NCBI RefSeq assembly: GCF_947623445.1
Contig: NC_135246.1
Coordinates: 11,577,856-11,641,855 of the forward strand
From: Clavelina lepadiformis
Taxonomy: Eukaryota > Chordata > Ascidiacea > Aplousobranchia > Clavelinidae
Length of the DNA stretch: 64,000 nucleotides
Direction of reading: 5' to 3'
A program made the translations under genes and the position numbers. The notes beneath the pieces were generated by a model, which saw nothing but the letters and a program-made list of their open reading frames with translations, did no database searches and was not told the origin of the DNA. Positions 26,194-39,598 of the stretch are shown one piece after another (position 1 is the stretch's first letter; each line of letters starts with the position of its first letter).

Positions 26194-29100
26194 TCATAGT
26201 GTGCAACATGAGTGGTTCTGTCCGATCGTCGGTCGTTTTAAGTCGACCTGATCAAATACAAGGTCCTTCTTGGTGGTCTCGTTGTGACGTATGCTGATAT
26301 TCTGATAACGATGGATTAGCTTTATACAGAGGTCAGTAGTCATTTCATCGATACCTGAAACAACAGTGAACACAAAGAACAGTTACTTCGATGCAGTAAT
26401 AATGCCCTTAATTCCATTAGAAAACTAGGCTTCATTAAATAAGAGCACGACTGATTATCTTCTGCAATTGTGTATTAATCGAACAGTAACAGTTCAAAGC
26501 ACGTTTTTACGACTAAGCAAAACACAATAATGCTACTTTTATTTTCTTAGGACTGGGTCGTTGTTTAAATCGAATCTTAACAACGTTGTATGTTGTAAAA
26601 TAACGCGACTTATTTATTTAGTCAAATGCTGAATATTTTTGGTAAATATTCATACCGTGGTTTGATAAAGCCGAAACCTCTCTGAAGTGTCCTCCAATTT
26701 CTGATGCGAACGAGTCGGCAACTTCCTGGTCAACTTCCCGAAGGTTAGGTGGTATGTCGTATTTGTTACCAACCACGTAAATGACTGTGAAACGATGAGC
26801 AGTTAGCAATCAAAATAAGTTGATCACAGTAAACTGTAAAAACGTAAAGGAATGTCACGGCTTACCCAGCTTTTTGTTGTCATATCGGCGGAGTTCTATT
26901 AAAACAGTAAGGTTATACTGTTGCCAAACACTCTGACGACCAACCAAGCATAAAAAAACCAAGTTACCTTCTTCCCACTTTTTTGCCTCCGCGAAACTGT
27001 CCAAGTTTGTGACGTCATATACTAAGAGAACCGCAGACGAGTTCCTGTAATACATTGGTATCTGCACAGAACATATGAAGAATTAACACTTGAATAATAT
27101 CAAATAATGATAATGCAAAATAGCTTTTGGCGTCCCTAATTGACATAGAAAATCGTATTTTAAGAGAAAGTTGGGTTTTACGATGAGTAACATGTTTACT
27201 TTGCTAGTGAGATAACGCCACAGCAAAAAGTGCGGCAGTAGAAGATTCACGGTTCATCTAAAAAGCTTAGACAAGTATATCATGTTGCGCCGCATGGTGC
27301 GGTTAAAATTACATTACAATGCTCTTTATGATGTAATCGGAGGCAAACGATCCTTTTTGGTCATGGGTGAGTTACAATTAGGTCCTTACCATGGCCTTGA
27401 AGCGTTCCTGACCTGCTGTATCCCAAAGCTGTAGCTTGATTGCATGGTCACCGATCTCTCTGAAAAATTACACGCATAGCTTAGCACACGTGACCGCTGT
27501 AATAAACGATACGGTTGGCTTACTTGAGACTTTCATCTGTGTAGACGTTCAGTACCCGTTGTAATGACTCATGGGAACATTTGTATAACCAAAACATACT
27601 TTATTTCCGTAACCATTTGCTATACAAGCATCCCGACGCACATCTCACACCGACGCGTCATTATTGACAACCAACCGACCAAGTTCGGCGGATCACTTTC
27701 TCTAAACTGCTAAAAGGCTTGAGTGCCCCCAAACTTCTTTGTTACACACACGCCTCTTTATTGTGACGTCATTCGAAAAGCGACAACTATTGAGGATTAA
27801 ACAATACACACGTACAATATTATTAAAACTGACGTTCTCTTAATCCAGTAATGAAATTTTTATCTGCACACAAAAGGGCTTTGACAGGAGGTTCAATTAT
27901 TTGATTTCTACAGGTTTGGTTTTGAAGTTAGCTGAAATATTTCCAAAGAAAGTTAGTGCGCCATTTTTGTTTGCGACAGTTACCTGTTTGTATCAGCAAA
28001 GTAGTCTAGCTAAGACATATCTATATCAATAGGGAGAATTGAAAGAGCTAAGTAATTTTACTGGACCATAAGAATTGTCGTTCTGGTTTTCGCAGGTTTG
28101 AAATTTCCGTACGGGAAACAAATGCATTCCCAGAAGCTTGCTCATGAAATCCACGGTAGGCTTAAATTACCCCACCTGGAAAGAAGGGTTAGGTTATCTG
28201 GAGACACCGGCTTGAGTATGTGGGATAAATTGCAATTAACTCTTTTTTGTTTATTGAATGCAACTGGACAGACTTGATTATTGTTACGACAAGGCGTTTA
28301 ACAACAGGAAGTTCGACGATAAATTTTTCTCGCCACTGGATGCTTGTACACAGGAAAAGGAAATATCGAATAACTTTCGCTGGGATTTCTCTCCATTGCC
28401 TAGACTTGTCACTTGCATACTTATAAAGCTACTTCATATGCCGTTTGTTCAAATAAATTCAAGTACCAGTGACGCGGATGTTCGCAAAAAGTGCGCCGAA
28501 TTTTTGGTCGATTTCTCGTCAACAAGTTTTCGAGGGGCAAGGTTCTGTTGCGTCATACTTCGCCCGATTTCCATGATGCGGTAACAATTATGACGAATAA
28601 TGCGTTAGTTATTTTAAGACCAATCAGAGGGATTAAGTGGGATTAAGGTGGTTTCCCTTATTGGGGTTTGATGTTAGAAGAAAGAATGGTTCGGCCAGAC
28701 ATAGAGGTACTGGGGGGATTAACACGCTGACTGATTGTAATTGCGACCTTGCATAATACCCCCGGCCCCCTACTAAAGTAAATACATAATCGAATATTCT
28801 GTACATAACGTACCGGATTGGGATTAGCTTAGCATCACAATTTGATATCACACTGTGAGGGTCTGTCCAAGTCGTCACGCTGAATAGACTGTTACGTCAT
28901 CGAGGTCGGTCCAAAACAATTGACTTTAAATGATGCGCGTCCCTATTTCGCCTACCACGTGATCTGGTAAAGCCCACGCACGCCTCTAATTAAAGACATG
29001 TTCGTCTTATGCTAAAATGTGAGCGTCCAAGAGAAATTCCTAGCACTCAAGTTGCAGCCATGGGCCCCATTAAGGCCACATAATAAACAAACCTAAACCT

Positions 29101-31064
29101 GTCCGTTAAAGTTGTTTTAATGCGATCTCTAAAACTGACAGCTTAATGCGCGTACTCATTGCAGCGATAGCCAAGATTAATATCTTAAGGCAAAGTTCCA
29201 TATATATCTCAAAGTTATTGCTTGAATTTGCTACACATGTTCATTGTGACGGGGGAGGTCGGACGAATAAAGCATCCCTTTGAGATCTTATCAGAGAGCT
29301 TGTTCGCGCTCAGGTCGCCTAACCGCGTCAATTATGTGAAAATCTTATTTCCTCACACTCGGTGTTGTTTGCTATATCGCCGACAATGCATGTTTAGCTG
29401 TGCTCTAGACGCATACGATCGCGACTAATATTGAAAAAATCAGTAACGCGGCGCCAAGTGGATTAAAATTTTCAATTTTTCATGGAAGGTATACGGTACG
29501 CCTTCCGACAATATTTGATTCGTATTAACGAAACAAAGAAAACTAATCCCACCATTCTCCCGATCATTTGTAAACAGCTGATCGCCAAGTTGTTGTCATC
29601 TGCCATTTGTTTGACCCACAAGTTCGTTTCTGAACTTCCATCCAATAAAGTCGGGTGGCATCGTTTATAAAAACCGCTTCGTGGTTTATATTCCTTCGTA
29701 AGTAGCTTTGTTCGTGTTTAAGTTTACCGCAGGTCACGCGCTCAATGTTATATCTCGGGAGACAGAGCGATTAGTGAACACTATTTGTAATAATTTGCCT
29801 AGCAATGCGCTCCGGTTATGATTAACAGAGCTTAATAATACTCATCTTCTGGGGGATTAGGGCTAAATGAGCGGGCCTATTCGTCAAATGATTTCTTTAA
29901 TGATATCTGCCTATCTTGTAATCTTTATAACTTACACGATCGTTTCATAATAAGAAGCGCCGATCGTTGGGGTTACGCGGTCGTTGAAGGCCTTCTGAGC
30001 CAATCGGAACGTGAGAGACGATTTTCCGACACCTTGAAAGAAAAAAAACAACAAGTAAAAATTAACAACAAGGGTAAATTGATAAAAGCATAAGCAAAAC
30101 CAAAGCTAAAGCGTTTTTAAACGAGAATAATATGACAGTTTAATCCCGGCAACAGTACTGCAGTTATTTGCCTCGCAAATGATGAACAATAGCCCTTTCA
30201 TCTTTTCGGTGGATGTTGAGTCGAAAAGGATTCGAAACGCGATACTTGGCAAGCTAGCATAATACGGTTTCGGGAAATTGACGTGAGAAGAGATACGAAT
30301 TGTATAGGGATTCTAACACGCTACCCACAACAATACATTAATTATGATTGTAGGTGGAATTCTTGATTTGCTTCGGAATTTAATTAAAGTGCGGGATTAC
30401 TTTGCAACTTTTTGTCTCTGTTGCGCAAGACGTAAATTATACCGAAATTTTTCCTTTCGGTTGAGGCGAAAATTAAAGATCAAAACGCGTTCTTTATAAT
30501 TTATAACATAATAGCAGCTGGTATTACCCGACTCTACAAAATTGCGCTAAACCGTTTTACTGGTCTTTGCAAAGGACAGGTACCACAGCAGCTATATGTA
30601 TTCAATCACCAGTAAACAAATCTGTTTTCACGAATAAGTATGAATGATTAACTTCTGCTGCCATACGAAATGCGAAAAAAGAGTCAAGTATAGGACAGTA
30701 TTACCGCCTTTACCTGGAAAATACGCTTAATGCGTCCTATTTTGAGCTGAAGGATTTGAAGTAAAGCTAACAGCAAACATTTATGCGCATGGAGAAGATT
30801 ATGAGACTCTACTATACCCGCCTTGCTATCTAAATAAAATCATGTCTACATATGATCTTCTAAAATCTTTGATGGTTTCGAGCAATTCAGGTTTGTCTTA
30901 ATAGCTGAGTGCAATACTTTTGCTGAAGGCCAACTTTGCGTAAATGCTTTTAACAGATAACAATTGTCAGATACTAATCCAATAAATGGATTTGAAAATA
31001 ATTCACAAAAACCTTTCCTACCTTGGGCTCCGATTACTAGCACTTTAGCGGTGATGCTTTTCAT
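26194..31064 (-). CDS. Divergent Rab small GTPase (Rab5/22-like)
   Basis: Seven phased GT-AG exons: 31022-31064, 29936-30032, 27390-27459, 26968-27061, 26866-26895, 26656-26784 and 26194-26354, giving 624 nt and 207 aa. All nucleotide-binding motifs are visible: P-loop GAQGVGKSS, switch I threonine in TPTIGAS, WDTAGQE in switch II, GNKYD for guanine, and SALS. The C-terminus is a variable tail ending CCTL, a likely double geranylgeranylation site for membrane attachment. The ASYYET effector region and overall pattern suggest the Rab5/21/22 branch of endosomal Rabs, but it is too divergent for me to name. One exon is only 30 nt. The gene sits between two FLRT-like paralogues with no obvious functional link. 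Intron 27460-29935 shows only chance frames. Confidence 0.88.
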
Positions 31065-33401
31065 TGCGGTCGACCTGAATCCAGTTTCACTAATGATTAA
31101 CCCACAGTTGCATTCTAACACGAATGACGTTTTATTGCATGCTGTTGTCGCAAAAGCTTTCTTTTGTCTTTACCTTTACGTTTTTTCCCCGGAAGCGATA
31201 CCACCTTGCGTGAAGTCACTTCCTTATTTCGAACCGAAAGTTGCTTGTCCAAATGCACGCTATTTGACGGAGGAAGTGTAATGATAATAATCTTTGACCT
31301 CGGTAACAAGTCTGATAAAAATTCAACGGAAATTAAATTAATTACTGGCGTGCTTTTATAAGTATTGACCATACAATTCAATACCGACGCTGTTCTGGAC
31401 TCTGGTGTGCTTAAACAGACCAATTTCCGTATTGAATATGACAGGTTGATTTGTTGACGACAAGCACTGTGACATATTTGCGCTGATGTATATGCAACCT
31501 TATATCTAAGTAAGCTCCCATAGTCACGTCAAACAATATAAGGTACATCGGCCTACCAATGACGCGTTTGACACAACCGAAGTTTGATCATACACGCCTT
31601 GTATAGTTGTGTTTAATGAATGTACTGTAAATATATTATATACGTTCACGTCGACGTACTGGTGCTTGGTTTGGTCATGTAATTAAACTTTGCGATAAAA
31701 TATTAACATGATGGTGACGAAACAAATGTAAATAGTTGCCGACTCTAATGGTTTTCGAAGCCAGATAAATTAGTTCAGTTTACTGTGAAATCACGTTACC
31801 TTGGGACTGGATAAATTATGAACAGCTGACGTCACCTATTTCAAACTCACCAAGACAGTAGTCGAAAGCGAACACATTGTTACTAGCGAAACGATATTAC
31901 TGCGACCGTCGAATAACAGTTATCCGACAAATACGTTGCGATGACGTTAAGCAAACAGCCAAGATTATTAGAATGAGAAAAAGTAGCTCGTGGCGTAAAA
32001 AAGAGAGTTATACTGGGCAAGCGATCGTCGCTACCAGACTTCTACCAGCATTCCGATTGCGTTGGTGTGGGGCTGACAGCTTGTTCTTGCCCGTTTACGA
32101 TCAGGCAATAAAAACACATCGTTAAGATTAGCCGGGAAAAATAAATAAAGTTCAAGGCAAAGTAGGTCTACGATAATAAATAGATCGATATATATCACAG
32201 TCGGCGGTGCCATTATAGATAATTTTTAAAGAAAATTGATTGTGGTTTATGCCAGGCAAAACATTCGAAGTATTAAATATGAGAGGCAATACAACGCTAG
32301 TTTTTTCATAAATTTTTAAGTGAGAAGCATTAAGTTTGCATACTTATGTGGGATGTTTGGGTTCTTTCTGCAAATTGAAACGCCAAGTTTATTTCGTAAT
32401 TTTCAGTGAATGGCTGCATGAATTAGGTTGTTAATATTTGGTGCGATATTCATTTAAGTGTTTCATGCTTTCGACATATACAACTCACAAATGCAAAATA
32501 TCGCAAAAAGGTTTAGTGAAAGACTAAAGGCTGTGATTTTTTAGTTTAGTTAGCTACAACGTGTTTAAAGTAAAGCAACATTTCATAACATTTTACGGGA
32601 TAAAAATATAAAACCTTTAAAGTTAAACATAAACCAGGTGCTTTATGTTGCACAACGATTTCACGCTTTTCGACCAAAGTACTATATCACACGTATGAGC
32701 ACAATTGGTGATACTTTGATCTTTATATTTATGGTAGGTCTTTGTAGTTCAAAGTTGTACAAAAGAGAAAAGAGAAATAGGATAACATTATTAGTGTATA
32801 AACATATATAGCCTTGAAACCACTGACGTAGTCTGTATTAGACGTTTCAGGTTACCCAGTTCATATGACTATCGAAAGTGTAGTAATTTTTACTTGTTCG
32901 GTAAATTCTTGTTTGTTGCAAAAGAATAATGGAGCATGTAGTCTCTCACATGCAGTGTTTGTCGATAAATAAGTTGAAACAATTGATCAGCTTATCGCGT
33001 TACATCGAGCGCTTTTTTGTAATTTGGCGGAAAGTCCTTCGGCTAAACCCGGTCAAGAAAATGTTTTTTTTTACAAATATGGAGTCATCGTTTGATCAAT
33101 CCGATGGCTTAATTAATTTTTATACGTACTTTAGGGAGTATTGTCATGTTCAAACTAAAGTAAATATAAGCGTTGCAATTGCGTTAACATTTAAAAAAAA
33201 TTCTGCTCAGTCATATAGACTGTACACTGTAATATTGTGTTAGACAATTTTCCACCATTATGTGCTTTAATGATCTGAAAACTACAAGATTACATGACGT
33301 CGCAAAAATAAATTTTATGTAATTTCTGTTTTACAGGTTTTTTAAGTTGGTGTCACAGTTTTATAGCGGCACAAAACATATCGTCGAAAAAGTATTCGAA
33401 G
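31065..33401. other. Intergenic, with probable 5' UTR acceptor of the third FLRT-like gene
   Basis: No supported gene is seen. At 33327-33336 a pyrimidine-rich TTCTGTTTTACAG makes a good splice acceptor 65 nt upstream of the ATG at 33402. The third FLRT-like gene therefore probably has a spliced leader exon, cis or trans, before its coding exon. Confidence 0.4.
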
Positions 33402-35588
33402 ATGCACCATTTATTATTTTTGCTGAGTTTGTTTGTCGTTGCTGTCACAGCCTTTACTGAAAGTGCAAACTGCCCGTATAAGTGCAGATGTGACAGACGA
33501 AGATATGTTTATTGTAACCAAAAACATCTTTTGGACATTCCCAGTGGCATCCCTGTAAACACAGAGAAGCTTCTATTGTCCGAAAATGAAATCAAGAACG
33601 ACCGCGACACCGATCGGCAACTGTCGCGTTTAAGAAGTCTTGAAATCCTGGATATGCATAAAAACAAGTTAACGGCCATTCCAACAGGGCTGCCAAACTC
33701 ACTAACAGAAATTTCACTTCGGAATAACAATATAAAGTTCGTTGGTAAGTCGTCTTTGAAGGGTTTAAGCTCTTTGACCAACTTGGAGCTGGATTACAAC
33801 AACATCACCAATCAGGGTTTGACTCGTTTAGCTTTTGCGGACACACATAAACTAAAAGAGCTTGTTCTGTCCTACAATGCGCTCACTGAATTTCCGGAAG
33901 GGTTGCCGAATAGTCTTGTGGTACTGCAGTTGGACAACAATCAAATAAGCCACATCTCCGTGGCCGCTGTTGAACGTTTAACCAATGTAAGAATCCTGGA
34001 CCTTTCCAACAATAAATTGGTACAAAACTCAGTTGATCCGGGTGCGATGGTCGTGATGTCAGGGCTACGTAGCTTGTACATGAATTTCAACCAGCTAGCA
34101 GAAATCCCAACTGGTCTACCGAGTGGCTTAACCAGACTTGAGCTTTCAAACAATAACATCGAATACATATATGATACGGAAAACGAGGTCCACGGCAGTT
34201 TGGGAAGGCTGAGTAGTCTCACTACTCTTGATTTAAGAGCAAATAAGCTGAGAAATGTTAAAGACATGGCCCTCTCCTCCCTCAGACTCCGCTCGGCCGA
34301 ATTCCATGACAATCCATGGCAATGTGATTGTCATTTACGTTATTTTAAGCAGTGGCTGTCAACCGCAACCAGAACTACTGTTGTGAGCAGTCTTAGCGAA
34401 GTCAGTTGTTCTTCCCCGTCTGCCTTCGTGGGAGTTACTCTCATGGATCTTGACATAGAGGCCCTAAACTGTGCTTCCAGAACGAGCACACAAGATTTGA
34501 TGTCGATTTCTAATATAGGCCCCCACGGTTTCTTCCTAAACTGGGTTAACCACGAAGACACCCCGGACCCTCCGTTTATTAACAGGCAGTTGATGTATGG
34601 CCCCCTGAAGTGCCAGAACTGTTCGTTTGAATCTTCCGAACCGGCACATCAAGTTGCCAACCAAGAAATCGTTTCGCATTTGAGCAGTTTCAGTTTCCAA
34701 GATATGACCACCGCTGTACAGTTTAACCCGAGAAACGCAAGCGTTCAAGTTGGCATGCTACAACCAAACACACACTACGCCGTGTGCGTATTAGATTCGC
34801 AGCAGGATGCCAATAGTCTTTCTATTAACCACTGCAGAGACGTCTGGACTTCCGCAATTCAACCGACCTTAACACCACACGACATTGACGACTCCATTCC
34901 GTTATGGATCGTCATTTTATGCTGCGTCGCAGTGCTGCTGGTCGTCGTTGGAATCATCAGCGCCATAGTCTGGAAACGTAGAAACCTGCTGAACACAAAA
35001 ACGCCACCGGTGTATAGTGGTAACCGGGAGGATCCCTTGCGCTACCCGGAAGCTTATCTTCCGGGTTACACGCGTACAATGAATTATATGGTGGCTTCGC
35101 CGCAACCGCGTGGTATCATGTACGGCACCAATATGACTGACCGTACATACGCTGAATGCGGACCGGCTACCAGCACGAACCAAAGAAGCATCCGTCGCGA
35201 TTCGGCCGTCGACGCTAGAATGGAATTTGAAGTTTTGTTGAAGCCGAACGACGACACTCGACCTAAGCGACTACACACACCAATGAGTTCATACAGGTAC
35301 ATTTTCTTTTGAATCATTTTGTTTTGCAACATAAGCTATTATAAAAAGTGCAGCAAACAAGTATAATGTGATATTTCATGAACTATTTTTTCTTGCAGTG
35401 ATAGTCGTGACGACGGGACATTATCAACAAATCACACTGTATTAAGCGGATCACATGATCATGGATCTCCTCCGCCAACTTATGACTGCTTGCACTCATT
35501 TGAGTGCGTAGGCCACGGACATGCAACAAGCTTACCAAACGACGTGCCCCCGCCCCAATTAAACCATGAAACCGGCAGCTATGTTTAG
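33402..35588 (+). CDS. FLRT-like leucine-rich repeat transmembrane protein 3 (two exons)
   Basis: Exon 1 is 33402-35296 and exon 2 is 35399-35588, joining in phase 2 to 694 aa. Exon 1 alone would end YRYIFF by read-through past the donor ACAG/GTAC. The joined reading instead gives YSDSRDD and LSTNHT, matching YSDSHDE and LSTTHT of the paralogue at 9575, so splicing is well supported. Domains: signal peptide (1-22), N-cap CPYKCRC, leucine-rich repeats, C-cap NPWQCDC (near 303), fibronectin III-like region, transmembrane helix (about 500-524). The tail has MEFEVLL (near 607) and ends ETGSYV. An AATAAA follows at 35681. Same inferred surface adhesion role as its paralogues. Confidence 0.87.
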
Positions 35589-35680
35589 AAGTGCATTGTT
35601 TTTCTACAGTTCAATTTTTATGCATTTTTTCCGTTCGCCTTTATTCCGTTACCGCTTCATATATGCATTGCTATTTTTCT

Positions 35681-35686
35681 AATAAA
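35681..35686 (+). terminator. Poly(A) signal of the third FLRT-like gene
   Basis: AATAAA lies 93 nt after the stop codon of the second exon, which supports that exon as the true 3' end. Confidence 0.6.
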
Positions 35687-38035
35687 AGTTGTTGATCAGT
35701 CAGGTCGTCCTTTGGGCAAGGTTTTTGTCTAATTGTGTTTTTACAAGCGCAATCGTTAGCTGATCTTCGAGTCGTGCTTAAAAAAACTCAGATTTACAAT
35801 GTCAGTCTTCGCCAGTGGTGGACTGAAAAGTGGTGAAAAGAAAAAGAAAGACCCCCGCCAGAATTTTCAAAATAAATAATTCTACGACATGTCATAATGA
35901 CATTGACATAACGATAGCAATTGGACCTATGGCATCAGAGGGATTAGATTGTTGATTTAAACATTAACCTGGTCTAAACGCACTTTTACAAAGAAAAACC
36001 TTTAATGGGAACTTTGGAGACATAAGTTCGTGTATGGTACCGTGACATTACAATTATCACACAAACAAGGCAAAAGTGATTGATTTAGGCAAAGCAGACT
36101 GTTAACTCGCCGTGAATCATGTTATTAAAATCTATATCAGCAGTCCTTAAAATCGAACGAAAGAGCTTTAACGCAAATGTGTTCGAAAGATTCAGACTTG
36201 AACTGGGTTTGGTTTGGACCGTTACCAATTGATTAGGGTTTTCAGATGGTTAGAAATTAAATAAAAATGAACCCCGAAGAAAGCATAGCCAATTGAAGTA
36301 AAATAAACAAATCCCGGCTATCACTGCTATCAATCAAACTAGACAGGTGCGTCGATTACAAGTGTCTTTTATCAAGAAGCGTACGATCATTCTACCGTAG
36401 CATTTGTCATCAAGTTGTTCAATAAAAACCATTTTCAGCTGGGGACTCTGTTACTGCAATATGAACAGCGTTCCACGCTGTCTGTTAAAGGCTTTTTACA
36501 CTGCTGTAAAACTACACCATGCACCATGTATACGGACGCCAAGCGTTTCGCCATCAAAGGCCAAACTAAACGGTCTATTGCAAAGCGAAAAACTGAAAAC
36601 TCCTGACTCCATTGGTGACACATTGACATATTTTAAGGCTTACATGGCTTAGCTGTGTATTAATGTGAATGTTTATTTCAAAAATCGCGACGTAACGTCA
36701 TTATAAATATGGTTGTCGTCATAATATACTTTGTAATTGAATAATTGCCACCGGTATCACTTCGGTTTTCATTTAAATAAGCTGTCTACGTTAAGGGCGT
36801 TGTATGACAGTATAATATTCCTACTAACGTAAATAGCGGTTGACTTGGCAAAACAAAGACTTATAATAGCATATACAATTGAAAAGTTTTAGTTATGTTT
36901 TACTCGTGTTTAATGACTTAATCTTGTCTTCAGAAAGAGGATAACAATTAGGGAAATGAGCTATAGTGCTATTTAAGTATTATTTTGTAATGTTTTTAAC
37001 AACATAATTAAACTTAATATCAGGTACGGAATTTACGTGGGCCTGTAACATGCGTATTTACGTTGAAATACAATTATAGGCTTCACCAAAACATGGTCGA
37101 TATAATGTTGGAATTCGAGCACGATATCTCATAATTATCGTCTATAAACGTCAATGAGGTGTAACTATTACTGCATACAAACGTGACGATGTATGACGAT
37201 GTTTTGCATCGCAACCTATGTATATAGCTTAATTAAGTCACATTATTTGCTCCACTGAATGAGAAACCAAATTCTTTGCATTTCTAAAACCTTTAACGCG
37301 TTTAGCCTCGTTGATATTGGCTGCTGACCTTTGCTAAATACATTATTTTGTATAATAAAATTAACATATGTAGCCTATACTCTTTGCTTTGCTTTTACAA
37401 AGTGCTTTTTCGGGTTTAAAAAATTTCAAGAGTTACAAACAACGGAAAAAGCTTACTTATTGCAAGCTTTGAAAAACAAGTTTTTGATTTATGTGTAGAA
37501 AAACAAGATATGAAACTACACTTCACAAAATCAACATGGTAAGGAAATAGCAACTTTAGGCCAAGGTCACGTAACGTTATAAGTCTATCGCCATTTTACC
37601 GATCAAAGAATCGAGAACTTTGATTATGCTTGGCTGAGATGGATGTTGTTGATGCGTTCAGCAGACAACCGCATACGCGCAAAGTATGTTGAAAGGGGAG
37701 TTCTACAATCTCTTCAACAACCGCAAATATCAGCTTGTCCGCTTGTGAAGCATACTTATGGGTCCTTTCTCCTTTTTCATGTTAGTTCTTCCTTTTGGTA
37801 CCGTGTAAGTTTTCAACAAGAGGCCCTTCAGCAATGAGGGTTACAGTTATATGGTTAGTTGTCGCCACATAGCGGTTATAACATTGAAAGAAGGGTTGAA
37901 CACTTTGGAAAAAAAAGATATCCTAATAAAGTAAGATCGATTTTGGCAAAGTTCTGAATTGCAAAAAGTTCCGCCTTGAGTTGTGAGTTAGGGTTAAAAA
38001 AACTGCTAAGAATCAACTAAACTTACATTAATTGG
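35687..38035. other. Intergenic, no supported gene
   Basis: There are several short overlapping frames near 36404-36652, on both strands, without family resemblance. No RNA gene or clear transposon end was seen. Confidence 0.4.
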
Positions 38036-38180
38036 TAGTCGGACGATTCAACCCACAGACGATCCGACCTCGAACCATTCAACTCCGAACAACTCAAGCC
38101 ACGTACGATCCAACCCATGTACCATTCAACCCACGGACGATTCAACCCTGGACGATTAAACCCACAGACAATTCATTCAA
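38036..38180. repeat. Degenerate tandem repeat, about 16-bp unit
   Basis: About nine imperfect copies of a unit like ACGATTCAACCCACAG run head to tail, with variants ACGATCCAACCCATGT, ACCATTCAACCCACGG and ACGATTAAACCCACAG. The short frame through it is an artefact of the repeat. Confidence 0.8.
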
Positions 38181-39598
38181 CGAACGACATAAACCCCATT
38201 TGTGCTTAGAGTCCTATATGTAGGACACCCAATCAAACGCGCATAGCTTTATTTTCGCCAGACATAATGATATAAAAGCAATTAATGTAAGACGAAAAAT
38301 ATGTTTCATACGAGTTTGAAATAGTTTTGTTGACATTGACTTTTTTGTTGTGGAATTAGGTTTATAGCATTAACCATTTTTAGACATGTTTTTAAACTTA
38401 AGAAAATAATTATAACGAATAATTTCGCTTGCCTCGTTTGTGGCAACACAAACATCAATCTTTGGTCTATATATATCGGCCTCGGGTTAATACGGAAAGC
38501 TGCTAGTGAGAGAACCAAATGTTAAAATATTTGAACCCCATCATTGGGCTTATACTATTCTCAAAATGTCCGATTTCCTGCTTCAAACTTTTTCGTGGGG
38601 AGTCGTCAACCTCGGTGGAGACTTCTTTTTCTATATTTTTGCTATATAGGCCTACTCATTACAATGTTGTCGAAACATAAACTTGTTTCCATTTCAGTGC
38701 AAAATATGTATTTGTATCGTAGTAAAAGCGGTATCCGTGCCTGATAACGTATTGCGTAGACGTTCCTGTAAATAATGACGCAATATAATGTTGAAGGTTC
38801 AGTCGACCTGGAACCAAAGATCAAAGTGGGAATGCACTGTATATCGACTATATTGCCTAACAAATATAGGCTACTTGGGGCATTTGATCTGTCACGCTAA
38901 ACGGTTATTTTCGGTGTCCTAGTCCAATATAGGACATAGGTCATTAAAGTCTTGACAAAGCTTAGCAGTTAGCCTATTTTATACATTAGCCCGACAATTA
39001 CAGTACATTCCCACTGGGTTAGTGTTTTTCCAAGAATGTTTTAGGGAAAATTAGCCAAACTGCAATAGATCTATGCCAGATGCCCATATAGACTCCGCTT
39101 TCTTTATATATTAAGATTTTGTTAGTATTTTTCTATGAGCTGGCTCCTTATAATGACGACTTAGCCGTAGCAAGTTAAGTCCTTTGAAAAATCTTGCATT
39201 TAGCGTTAACGTAATTTTATTTAGCGTTGAGAATATGTTTAAGTCAAATAACGTTCTGGAATGGTAGACTAAAAGGTATCACAATATTTTTTCCTGGACC
39301 GGGGAAAGTCTTTGCGGAATTAAACTCCGCGAGGACTTCTCACCGATCGAGTCCCGGTCGCCGAGCTAGTCTTTTGTGCAAGTTTCGAGGTATAGCAAAT
39401 ACAGTAGCTATATACATAGCTATCACCACTACAACCACATGTTACTAAAATTTGCATTCTTCAATTTTTGTCAGATGTAAAAGTGAACACCCGGACTTAT
39501 GCCAGATTATATATACTCTTAAGAATTTTTTGTGACTGCAACTTCTCCTAAGCGAAAGAATCTGAGGAATAGTACCGTATTTAGGCTAGCCTAAGTAC
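38181..39598. other. Intergenic, no supported gene
   Basis: Only short frames without family resemblance are present between the tandem repeat and the hAT-like element. Confidence 0.4.

Noticed and set aside
28258-28584. 108-codon plus-strand frame inside the Rab gene
   Set aside because: It lies within a Rab intron, antisense, with no domain, no signal and an amino-acid composition like random AT-rich DNA.
33402-35312. Single-exon model for the third FLRT-like gene ending at 35312
   Set aside because: It reads through a good donor, and the spliced model restores a tail motif shared with the paralogue at 9575.
36404-36652. Overlapping 60-80-codon frames on both strands
   Set aside because: Three overlapping frames, none with a recognisable domain, splice sites or conserved start. 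I treat them as chance.
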